The notes below the pieces were generated by a model. The model saw only the letters and a program-made list of their open reading frames with translations, was not told the origin of the DNA and did not search any database. A DNA stretch of 64,000 nt from JBKECF01 sp047974375 (GTDB taxonomy: Bacteria; Bacillota; Clostridia; Lachnospirales; CAMZNU01), in NCBI GenBank assembly GCA_047974375.1, contig JBKECF010000031.1:25108-89107 (forward strand), read 5' to 3'. Below, piece by piece: positions 18,115-27,300 of the stretch (positions are counted from its first letter, which is position 1; each line of letters begins with the position of its first letter). The position numbers and the translations under genes were made by a program.

Positions 18115-18203
18115 AATTACCTTAATGTATAATTTCTAAAAAACTATTCACTTAAGTTTACCTTTCTCTTTTTTTAGTGTAAATACAATTTCATTATTTT
18201 AAT

Positions 18204-18240
18204 GTATTTTCCTAGAATATAAGATTCTAGGAAAATACAT
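18204..18240. terminator. Perfect 16-bp hairpin
   Basis: TGTATTTTCCTAGAAT (18204-18219) pairs perfectly with ATTCTAGGAAAATACA (18225-18240) around a 5-base loop. Together with the next hairpin it forms a tandem pair beyond the end of the isomerase gene (minus strand). There is no long T-run, so it is terminator-like at best. Confidence 0.6.
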
Positions 18241-18244
18241 AATT

Positions 18245-18286
18245 AGGTGACAGTTAGGAATTAATCACTCCATAACTGTCACCTAA
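18245..18286. terminator. Perfect 13-bp hairpin after isomerase gene
   Basis: TAGGTGACAGTTA (18245-18257) pairs perfectly with TAACTGTCACCTA (18274-18286), 16-base loop. It lies 9 bases beyond the stop codon of the minus-strand isomerase gene and probably ends or protects that transcript. Confidence 0.65.
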
Positions 18287-18295
18287 AGGGTTAAA

Positions 18296-19024
18296 CTATA
18301 TATTTGCCACTAAAAACTTATAATCAATCTTTATAGCCTCTAGGCAATCCATTTCAAAATGTTCTTGTTCCAAAATAATGCTCTTTACGTCTAGTTCCTT
18401 AGCCACATTTATTATTTCTTTTACATCAATTCTACCATTACCAAGCTCTGTACTCTTTTCTTCGTTTTTGTCCATATCCTTTACATGAATACACAAAAGC
18501 CTATCCCTATGTTTCTTCATATATGCTATTGTATCCACATTGGCACTGTAGGACCAATATGTATCTAATTCTAAATACATATCAGTATTTTCCAAAAGCA
18601 AATCCATTATATAGGTATCATTAATTTTTTCAAACTCCATACCATGGTTATGGTAGGCTAGTTTTACATTTTCTTTTGCTAATTTTTTACTTATTTCATT
18701 TATTAGTTGGCAGGTGTTTTTTATAGCCATTTCATCGCATCTATATTCATCTGCAATATATGGAATTGTTACAACTTCCATGCCCATAGCCTTTATATAA
18801 GCTAGTTGGTTAGGGAAGTCATTTTTTAATGCCTCCAACGAAACATGAGCATTAATACCTTTCGCCCCAACTTCCTCCAAAATCGCCTTTAGCCTGTCTG
18901 GCGGCAGCCCATAGTATCCCGCAAATTCTAACTCCTTATAGCCGATGGAAACAACATTTCTTATAGTTTGCTCAAAATCTTTTTCACTTTTGTCTTTTAC
19001 AGTGTACATCTGTATTCCTATCAT
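18296..19024 (-). CDS. Sugar phosphate isomerase/epimerase (TIM-barrel)
   Basis: 242 residues starting at the ATG at 19024 (MIGIQMYTVKD), chosen because AAAGGAGG lies 6 bases upstream; a longer open frame to 19114 is repeat DNA. Family features of PF01261: IQMYTVKD at the N-terminus, KELEFAGYYGL, KLAYHNHGMEFE (metal His/Glu region), MYLELDTYWSYSAN (Asp) and CIHVKDMDK (His/Asp). It is close in style to the YcjR/IolE-like isomerases that act on keto-sugars or inosose. Its leader is a member of the structured repeat family described at 19025-19130. It is the last gene of the minus-strand group after the alarmone synthetase. Confidence 0.85.
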   Translation of the reverse strand: MIGIQMYTVKDKSEKDFEQTIRNVVSIGYKELEFAGYYGLPPDRLKAILEEVGAKGINAHVSLEALKNDFPNQLAYIKAMGMEVVTIPYIADEYRCDEMAIKNTCQLINEISKKLAKENVKLAYHNHGMEFEKINDTYIMDLLLENTDMYLELDTYWSYSANVDTIAYMKKHRDRLLCIHVKDMDKNEEKSTELGNGRIDVKEIINVAKELDVKSIILEQEHFEMDCLEAIKIDYKFLVANI

Positions 19025-19130
19025 GTTTTCCTCCTTTGCAAATAAAACCAAAAATTCATAAGTGTGTAATGGAATTAACTTATTCAAATTTTTGGTTTTA
19101 ATAATTTTGTCCAATTGGCAAAATGCTACA
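19025..19130 (-). repeat. Structured repeat element, copy 1 (leader of isomerase gene)
   Basis: On the minus strand: TAGCATTTTG-CC, a short hairpin (TTTTGCC/GGACAAAA, 19104-19122), then arm AATTTTTGGTTTTA (19087-19100) pairing perfectly over 14 bp with TAAAACCAAAAATT (19043-19056). The enclosed 30 bases contain a smaller ATAAGT/ACTTAT stem. The element ends TTTTATTTGC directly before AAAGGAGG of the isomerase gene. Three relatives lie at 44.6-45.1 kb with different but still complementary arms. Confidence 0.65.
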
Positions 19131-19931
19131 CTACGCTTCTTTGTAAAGCTTTGCTATTAGTTCCAACTTTTCACTGAACTTAACTAGTTCATTTATGTCA
19201 CCTTTTTCATAAATCTGAAAAAATTGATGATTTAGTTCATTTGCGTTCTCTACTTTAGCCTTATAATACAATGCTTCTATACGGCTTAGTATTTCATCTA
19301 CTAGGCTATCCCTTTTCTTTTGTATTTCTATAGTCTCTAATATTTCTTCCCTTATTTCACTCATTTGTCTATCTAAATCGTAGGAAGCTTCTGCTACATT
19401 TATTAATCTCTTTTTTACATGGTCAGGTATATTATGGCTGTATTTATAGTTCAAAGAATGTTCAATTGTTGCCCAGAAGTTCATTGCCAGCGTCCTTATT
19501 TGGATTTCCGCACGTACGGCTGTAGGACCTTCAGTTGTCATTAAAGTATAATCTATTAGCATGTGATAACTTTTATAGCCACTTTCCTTCATACTTGTTA
19601 TATAATCTCTCTCTTGCAAAACTTTTATATCATAATTTTCTCGAGATTTTATTAAATTTACCACTTGCCATATATCATCTTCGAATTTACATAAAATTCG
19701 AATACCTGCTATATCTTCAACCCCCACCGCTATATCTTCATAAGGAATACCTTTCCTTTGTGCTTTTTCCAAAATACTGGCTATTTTTTTAACTCTTCCC
19801 TGAACTTCCTCTATAGGGGAATGGGCCCCTTTAATTATAAATTTTCGGGATAAACCATTAAGCTTTGTAACAAGTTCGTCTACACTTTGCCTGTACGGGA
19901 ATAAAAATTCGTTCCAGTTTATTATATCCAT
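19131..19931 (-). CDS. relQ: Small (p)ppGpp synthetase, RelQ/YjbM type
   Basis: 266 residues; it holds only the synthetase domain, without the hydrolase HD and TGS/ACT parts of long Rel proteins, as in small alarmone synthetases. Visible landmarks are KGAHSPIEEVQGRVKK (basic substrate loop), VEDIAGIRILCKFEDD (metal Asp in D-I-A-G-x-R), GYKSYHMLIDY (pyrophosphoryl acceptor region) and EIQIRTLAMNFWATIEHSLNYKY (catalytic Glu in EIQIRT). It makes pppGpp/ppGpp from ATP and GTP/GDP in the stringent response. It starts 14 bases after a giant secreted-protein gene, so the two are probably co-transcribed. It ends right where repeat copy 1 begins. Confidence 0.93.
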   Translation of the reverse strand: MDIINWNEFLFPYRQSVDELVTKLNGLSRKFIIKGAHSPIEEVQGRVKKIASILEKAQRKGIPYEDIAVGVEDIAGIRILCKFEDDIWQVVNLIKSRENYDIKVLQERDYITSMKESGYKSYHMLIDYTLMTTEGPTAVRAEIQIRTLAMNFWATIEHSLNYKYSHNIPDHVKKRLINVAEASYDLDRQMSEIREEILETIEIQKKRDSLVDEILSRIEALYYKAKVENANELNHQFFQIYEKGDINELVKFSEKLELIAKLYKEA

Positions 19932-19945
19932 TTTGCACCTTTCAC

Positions 19946-22900
19946 TTACATATCTTGTAGCACTATAGCAAGCATATACATAAAATCATTCATCTTCATA
20001 TTGCTTTTGCCCTCAATATTTTCATCATTATCTAAAAATCCAATATTTATTGCCTTTTCCAATGAAACTTTATATTTGTCGTCTACTGTCGATATATCTT
20101 CAAATCCACTTTCCTTTAGTGAAGTCTTTTCACTTACTGCACCTGTTTTCAGTTCATACAGTCTAACTAAAGACGCTATTCCCACCTCCCTAGTTACATA
20201 TGAACCGCTTACCAATAATTTACTTCTACCTAATTCTTGCAATGCTGTATTATTTACACTTTGGTTAATTTTAACAGAGCTACTATTTTTCACCACTCCA
20301 TAAATAATATTATTGAATTGGTTGGCAAAAATTTCTTTGTCTGGTTCATAAACATTTATATCTTCAATATTTATAAATGTATTTACTGTATAATAATCAT
20401 CTAAATTAGTTTCTACACTATTTTCAGCAAGCTTACCTATTCCTTTACCAATTACAGAATAAGTTCCCATAGCACTTGTATCAAAGGTATATCGATTTTC
20501 TGTTATGTTGTATTCGCTTGGTAGTGTACTCCACTTAGTTCCAGTACCATCCAGTTTATAACTTTTTAAATTATCCTCATAAACGGTGTATCTATTACTT
20601 AGAATCATTTCTACATTCATTTTACTTGGCAAAGCACTTATTTCGTGGGTTCTATCTGGCATATTCATTGTGGCATTTATTTTTTGTGCCTTAGAAGAAT
20701 AATATTCATTTTCCAAAAGCTTAATATCTTTTGCCGTGTCCTCGTTGAAATTCAAATTAATAGTACTACCTCTGCCAAAATTCAAATTATTATTTTTTGA
20801 TATTTTTTGGAAATTTCCCATGTCAAATTTAGCTATTATGTTATCTGCTTTTACAGACAAGGTTGTTTTATATTCCCCTAATGCGTCTACTATGGAAAAT
20901 GGTATTCGCACTTCTCTTTCTTTATAGTGTTTTCCATTATATGCAGTTAAATCTATTGCATAGTCATATAACCCTTGGTCTATAACCTTTGCAATAAAAC
21001 GTTGATCTGCATTGTAGTTAGGTTTACCATCTGCACCTGTTTCGCCATGTTTAAATTCATAAATAAGTTTTCCATCTTCTATTGTAATATCGAAATCTTC
21101 TTCAGGTAATGGGTACAAGTCTGGATTTATATCACCGTCATATTCATTAGGGTCGCTACCTGTGCGTAATCTTATGGACTCGGACCAATGGCTATCTTTC
21201 GTCCTTAAATTCGGTCCTTCTTCCACTAATCCATAATAAGGTACTTCTATTTGAATAGAATCTGTAAAGTTTTTATTGTCAGCTACTTCAACTATATAGC
21301 TGTATGTTTCACTGCCAACGCCCATACCTTCCTTTGTAATGGTTCTTCTTGTTTTTGCCCTAAAGTAGTATTCCTTGTTTCCAATTAAAGCATTAAACTT
21401 TGCACCAAAAGTTGAAACCATTCCATTAGCACCTATATATTGATTTCCATTTCCTTCGCCTGCATCGGTTATACCAACTATGTTTTCGTTTTTATCAGCT
21501 CCAACACGTAGCCATTCAACTATTATATAATCCATATCAATGGGCATTAGCTCAAGGCCATTTTCCTTGTTTACAATTTCCATAGAATCTTTACTTATAG
21601 GACCTAGCCCCCTTGGGCTATTTGGTGCAATCATATCTAAAGTTCTGCAATTCTCCGGCGAAGACCAGTCTGATGTTGCATTTCCATTGTAAGACCTTAT
21701 CCAGAAATAATATTCTGTATCAGGGAAGAAACCTTTTATTGTGTAGTAAATATATTCCTTTCCATTTTCCACAACTATTTTTCCATCTTTTTCCAAGGTT
21801 TCATTATCTACACTTATACCACCAGCCGTGTAATCACTAGGTAATTCACTATACTTTAATTCATAGTCCAAGCCTTGGCTATATTCCCATTTTACTGTTA
21901 TTTCCGTATCTGTATAATCTGAAATTTCTAAATATACAGCTGTAGGAACTACTATAATGTCCCCTCTGTCTTTTAAGGTTGTTGCCATTACATGGGACGG
22001 TTCATCTGCGTACAATCTTTTTCCATCTTTTTCTATATACATCCTTAAATAGGTAATGTACAATGTATCTTCATTTAATTTCCCTGGTGTTGGTGCGTTG
22101 CTATCTGTTACTATATAATTCAATTCTTGTCCATCTACAGTTGGAGTAATAGACGTCCATTCCTCATTAACAATAGATTCATAGTAGGGGTTATACCCAC
22201 CACTTTCCTCTACATGATTAAATTCAGCTGTGTATATTTCATAATTAACACCATCAATTGTTATATCTCTTACTGGAAGAAGATTTGCCTCTTCATTTTT
22301 TGCTCCCAAAGTAATTAACGTATTTTGTATTGCTTTTTTAGCATTTGCCAAAGATAGATTTGTAAACTTTTCATCGTATAAGTAAAGTACTTTACTCCTA
22401 TCATCTAGTTTTTCGGCATCTTTTCCATATACAATATTTCCATTTTTATCTACACCTATTATGGCATACCAATTGTCTGTTTTTTCGTCATAGGCTTCAT
22501 AATAATATCCATCCCATTCAATTGTATATGTTTCTGTAGTTATTTCAGCTACACCATTGTCATCTTCTTTTATTCTTAAGGGAGGTGTACCCATAGTAAG
22601 AGGGTCTATTATTATTTCTCCTTCTTTAGGAATAAAAACTGAATAATACTCATACTCCGAAACCTCACCTGTTTTGTCACGAATTGCTAATATTTTTATG
22701 TAATAAACTTTATTATCTTCTAAAGGCATAAATTTAGTTGCACCATTTACCATAGAAACATAATTATTTATTGTAGTTTTATAAACTAAAGTATTAGTCT
22801 TACTGCTTAATGGATAATCTTCAGAGTTAAAAGATGTTGCTGGCTCTTCAAATAAATAGCTTTCTTCAAACCTTGCATCATATAAGTTTTTTGCATCATC

Positions 22901-24310
22901 TGTTACCCATATTCTATAAGATAAGTTTTCATCTAAAAATTGATTGTTGTATTCTTCTAATGCCGCAGCAACTTCCTCGTCTGTGTATGGATCTCTTAAA
23001 AATGCCTGCCAAAACATTTCGAAGGATGTACTATCTGTTGTTGCATTATGTATTATAGGCCTGTATGGGTCGAAATCATTATGAGTGGGGTCATAATAGG
23101 CTAAATTTGAATAAACACTGTAGCTCGGGTCACCGGCATATTCAATTATTATTCTGTACTCCATAGGATATTTTGGATAATCAGCATACCAAAAGTTAAC
23201 TGTACTTGCACTTAAGCCTTCTATAGTACCTAAATCTGTCCATAACTCCGTACCTTCCGGCCTTTCTTGTACTGTTATTCTTGTTATTGTAGAACCACTT
23301 GATGATAAATCATCCCAATACAAGCGTATTCTATCTGTACCTTCTGCAGTTAAGTATAGTTCTGGTCGCACGTAGGCATTGTTTGCTCTATATTCCCTTG
23401 AACTAAAGGCTATAGGATAATTTACCCCATCTATATTCACCTTAGCATTTATCGTTTCCCTTAGAGGACTACCATTAACTAAGGGCTCAATTGCCAAGGC
23501 ATACATTCTACCTATTTCTATGTCGCTTGCATCGAAGGTGTAAGTTACTGTTCCATTGGAATTAAAAACTAATTTGCTATCATCTATTGCTACATCACTA
23601 AAAGGCACTGTTGGCACTTTGTCCACTTCATCACCACCAATTGCATATGTTAGTCTATAACCATCAAATACATTTTTACCGTCATAAGTCGGGTTGCTCC
23701 ATGTAACAGTAAATGAGTTTGGCGTTGACTTATCAGCATTTACACCTATATCTGTTAAATATAAATATTCCGAATCCTTTTCTATATCACTATACTCAGC
23801 ATTTGCCCATTCATAAACGGCATCGCCATTATTATCGTAGCCCACTAATAGCCTATGCCTATGGTTTGGCACTACTTTATACGAATAAATACTGCCACCA
23901 TCTAAAGGTCCATCGTATGTGTAGGTTTCTGTTTCTGCTGCTATTTCCGTAGAGCCATCTACAGTAGGTGGAAATACGATTTTATCTGTTTGATTGTAAC
24001 TTTTGCCTGCTGTTGTATTTCTCCATTGAAGTGTATAATTTCTACCAAAAAGACCTGTAGACTCGACATAACCTTGAGCATTGTATGCATCTCCTTTGGC
24101 ACTAGGTGCATACACAGGGTCATCTATATTATCGGAAGTTTTTGCCCCTGTTCCCGGATTTTCCCAACTTATTGTAAAGTTGTAGGAATCGGAAATTGTA
24201 TTAGGTATATTATTTATTACCATCTCCGTAATTCTATTTTGTGTGTCAGCAAAAATACTTACACACATAATTAGTGAAAATATAAGAGCCAGTATAGATA
24301 GTTTTTTCAT
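19946..24310 (-). CDS. Giant secreted fibronectin-III-like protein with SLH-like C-terminus
   Basis: 1454 residues. Signal peptide at 1-21 (MKKLSILALIFSLIMCVSIF). The body is a chain of FN3-like modules marked by SYNFTISWENPG (~40), NSFTVTWSNP (~205), DRIRLYWDDL (~325), TEITVKWEYSQ (~830) and edge strands such as TEYYFWIRSYN (~890). The last ~100 residues (REVGIASLVRLYELK ... GFLDNDENIEGK ... MNDFMYMLAIVL) look like degenerate S-layer-homology repeats that may bind the cell wall. It resembles the protein encoded just upstream (24380-29380) in plan and ending. Likely an adhesive or structural surface protein; no catalytic domain was recognised. Confidence 0.8.
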   Translation of the reverse strand: MKKLSILALIFSLIMCVSIFADTQNRITEMVINNIPNTISDSYNFTISWENPGTGAKTSDNIDDPVYAPSAKGDAYNAQGYVESTGLFGRNYTLQWRNTTAGKSYNQTDKIVFPPTVDGSTEIAAETETYTYDGPLDGGSIYSYKVVPNHRHRLLVGYDNNGDAVYEWANAEYSDIEKDSEYLYLTDIGVNADKSTPNSFTVTWSNPTYDGKNVFDGYRLTYAIGGDEVDKVPTVPFSDVAIDDSKLVFNSNGTVTYTFDASDIEIGRMYALAIEPLVNGSPLRETINAKVNIDGVNYPIAFSSREYRANNAYVRPELYLTAEGTDRIRLYWDDLSSSGSTITRITVQERPEGTELWTDLGTIEGLSASTVNFWYADYPKYPMEYRIIIEYAGDPSYSVYSNLAYYDPTHNDFDPYRPIIHNATTDSTSFEMFWQAFLRDPYTDEEVAAALEEYNNQFLDENLSYRIWVTDDAKNLYDARFEESYLFEEPATSFNSEDYPLSSKTNTLVYKTTINNYVSMVNGATKFMPLEDNKVYYIKILAIRDKTGEVSEYEYYSVFIPKEGEIIIDPLTMGTPPLRIKEDDNGVAEITTETYTIEWDGYYYEAYDEKTDNWYAIIGVDKNGNIVYGKDAEKLDDRSKVLYLYDEKFTNLSLANAKKAIQNTLITLGAKNEEANLLPVRDITIDGVNYEIYTAEFNHVEESGGYNPYYESIVNEEWTSITPTVDGQELNYIVTDSNAPTPGKLNEDTLYITYLRMYIEKDGKRLYADEPSHVMATTLKDRGDIIVVPTAVYLEISDYTDTEITVKWEYSQGLDYELKYSELPSDYTAGGISVDNETLEKDGKIVVENGKEYIYYTIKGFFPDTEYYFWIRSYNGNATSDWSSPENCRTLDMIAPNSPRGLGPISKDSMEIVNKENGLELMPIDMDYIIVEWLRVGADKNENIVGITDAGEGNGNQYIGANGMVSTFGAKFNALIGNKEYYFRAKTRRTITKEGMGVGSETYSYIVEVADNKNFTDSIQIEVPYYGLVEEGPNLRTKDSHWSESIRLRTGSDPNEYDGDINPDLYPLPEEDFDITIEDGKLIYEFKHGETGADGKPNYNADQRFIAKVIDQGLYDYAIDLTAYNGKHYKEREVRIPFSIVDALGEYKTTLSVKADNIIAKFDMGNFQKISKNNNLNFGRGSTINLNFNEDTAKDIKLLENEYYSSKAQKINATMNMPDRTHEISALPSKMNVEMILSNRYTVYEDNLKSYKLDGTGTKWSTLPSEYNITENRYTFDTSAMGTYSVIGKGIGKLAENSVETNLDDYYTVNTFINIEDINVYEPDKEIFANQFNNIIYGVVKNSSSVKINQSVNNTALQELGRSKLLVSGSYVTREVGIASLVRLYELKTGAVSEKTSLKESGFEDISTVDDKYKVSLEKAINIGFLDNDENIEGKSNMKMNDFMYMLAIVLQDM

Positions 24311-24340
24311 ATTTCCCTTTCTCTTTACCTATAGTAAAAA

Positions 24341-24374
24341 CCTATTCTGCACCATGGGTTCGCCGCAGAATAGG
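24341..24374 (-). terminator. Intrinsic terminator between the two giant genes
   Basis: CCTATTCTGC (24341-24350) pairs perfectly with GCAGAATAGG (24365-24374). On the minus strand a TTTTT run follows. It lies between the two FN3-like genes, so the downstream gene either relies on readthrough or has its own promoter. Confidence 0.8.
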
Positions 24375-24379
24375 TCGAA

Positions 24380-27300
24380 CTAATTTAAATTTATTTTTGA
24401 ATCTAAAGTTTGAATTATTAATAAAAATTCTTTTACTGTTAATGTATTGCTACCATCTAATTCTAAATTTGTATTTAAACCCATTTCTGTTGCCACAGCA
24501 ATATTTTTTTTATACTTCTTATTTATATTTTTCATGGCAGACATTGAGCTATGGTTGCTTATAGTATATGAATTTAAGTCAATACCCGATTTTTTAGCAT
24601 AAATATTTGTAATGTAATAAATTACTACCTCGCTATTTACATCTTTATTTAAATTTCTATTTGTGGTATTTATACCTTTAGACTTTAAATACTTAACTGG
24701 GTCTTCCCCAACTTTAGCGCCAAGCATTCGTGCTGTTGTACCTACTACCATTAAGTTTGTAGCTGGTGCATTTGCCTTAAATGTATTTCCATTACCAAAA
24801 TAATCCGTTAAATTATGCTTAGTTATTAGGCTTAATAAGTCCTTATTTGCTTCTACATTAGGCAAGGATATTTTCGTTTTTGTAAATCCAAAAGTTCCAC
24901 ATTCATCATGAGTAAAGGTAATTTTCCCGCCTTTAACACTATTTTTAGCCACCCAAATATTATTTTTATATAGATATCCTGCTATATCTCCATCTATTTC
25001 TCCAATGTAAGACACAGAAAGCGGCTTTTCAAATTTAGATACTGTCGCGTTGTTGTTTCCACTTAAGTTGTCATAAAAACCATCTTCAACTGTTTCCCTA
25101 ACTTCATAAGTCATTTCTTTTAATGCCTTTAAGATAGTATCTTGCATTTCCTTTGGAATATCTTCATCTTCAATGCCGTCTTTTATGTCGTCTATATATT
25201 CACCAATAACCGAGTCATTTTCTAATAACTTCAATAGTTCATCATAAACTCCTGTTTCCCAATCCTTTATTGGCTTTTCTACTCCTACTAAGTCAGCATA
25301 AAAAGATACTCTGTCTGTTCCTGCGTTAGCTGAATTTATTTTTGATATATTTACTCCATTTACAGATACAGCTAAATAAAAATCTAATATATCCTCACGT
25401 TGTAAATCATCACTTAGTGCTTTATAGGCACTATTAGCTTCTGTTACCGCATTTGCCGGTAATATAAACTCTATATTTTCATATATAACTTTTATGCCTT
25501 TATTATTTTTATTTAAAAATTCTAAAGACTGAGCAGGAATATAGTAAATATTCTCTTTACCAGATTTTGCTGGTTCTAAAACAAACATTGAATTTCTATT
25601 TTGTTCTGAATTCCCCTCTAATTTATCCTCACGATATACAAGTTGATAGTCATCGGCATCCTCTAAAATCGTCCAAGCCGGGTCATCCATTACCTCTTTT
25701 ATTAAGTCTTTTAAGCGTTCTGTCCAATCATTAATATCCTCTTCCTTGTCGTAGTCTTCTTGTACAAAGTCTGTACGAGTACGTACAATGTTTGAGTACA
25801 TTGAACGTCCACCTTTGCTATCTACTAACCTAACTTTAAAGGAATAATTAACTCCAGGAATTAGACCAGAAATCTTATAGGTGAAATTTCTGTAACCTTC
25901 ATTATTTAATTCTGTTGCATATTTTTTAAGATCACTTATATTCATTCTTATGCCATCGCTAAATGTGCCACTTCCTGCTTTTACTGCATACTCCAAAAAT
26001 AAATCTGTACCCAAGGCATCTAAAGTTGCTACAGGTGCATCGAAGTTTAATATAACTTCTGTTTTAGGGTCGTATGCAAAGGCGTCACTTTCTTGCAAAA
26101 TCTTTAAATTAATTGGCGCTTTTAAATTCGGCGTTGTTACGCTTACATTGTCCCATGTTGAATAGGATTCTTTGCCATTATAAGTACGTACAGCACGAAC
26201 ATAATAAAAATATAATGTATTCGGCGATAAGGTTCTGTCTGTAAAATAAACTTTGCCATCTTTTTCTATAACTGTTACATTGGCAGAAGTGCCACTAAAG
26301 TTAGTACCATCATATACCATTACACTTCCACTTGTAGTAAACTCATATCCAACTTTTTTTGTATTAGCCCCTGGAAATGTGTCCCAAGAATATTTATAAG
26401 GCTCTCTTGTATTTAAATAACTATCACTAATGGGATTAGGTGTTGTTCGTATAACTTGATAAGATATATCCTCGTAGCCACCGTTACTATTAGCCATAAT
26501 TATATCATCCCAAGATAAAACCGTGTAATCTGAATTTATTTCATTTACCACTACGTCCGGCATAGGCGGTGTTATATCATCTACGTTGGGCTGGTCCTTT
26601 CTATCCCCAGTGGTTGCCGCAAGTATTGGAGATAAAATAGACCCGTCTAGCCTATTAATACTCGTATCTTTTTTATTATTATCCACTACAAAATCTATAT
26701 AAATATAATATTTAGTATTTATATCTAGCCCATCTATTTTTAATTCTCTATTTATTTCTGTGCCATTATTAATCATTGATATTTTTTCCATATCATTTAT
26801 TTTAATATTGGCAATACGAACAGTTCTATCATCTCTTAGAGTATTTAAAGCCTGTTTACCATTTATTTTATAAGATGTATAGCCATTTATATCCGACATA
26901 GCAACAACCCCACCATCTTTATTTGGATTGTATGTTACAGGATAGGTTTTATTTACTCTAGTATCCCCACTTATATCTAAATCGTAAGGTAGTCCATTTA
27001 ATGTATTTCGCATAAACTTTTCATTTTCTGATATATACACATTAAAATACATATCCCCATATTTAAATGGATTATCTGCATCTACATTTTCTAAAGTTTC
27101 TCTACTATATATTTTCTCTAAATATTCTCTTAGTGCTTTACCGTCTAATTCCCAATATGTAGTAAGGGAAACTTCATCTTTTTTTGCACCTTCGTCTGTG
27201 AAAGTTGCTACATTGTTTGTTATTTTAGCATCTTGGGGAGGCGGTGCTACTATACCACTATCATCATTTAAAGTAACACTATCAAAGTTGGATGCTGGAA

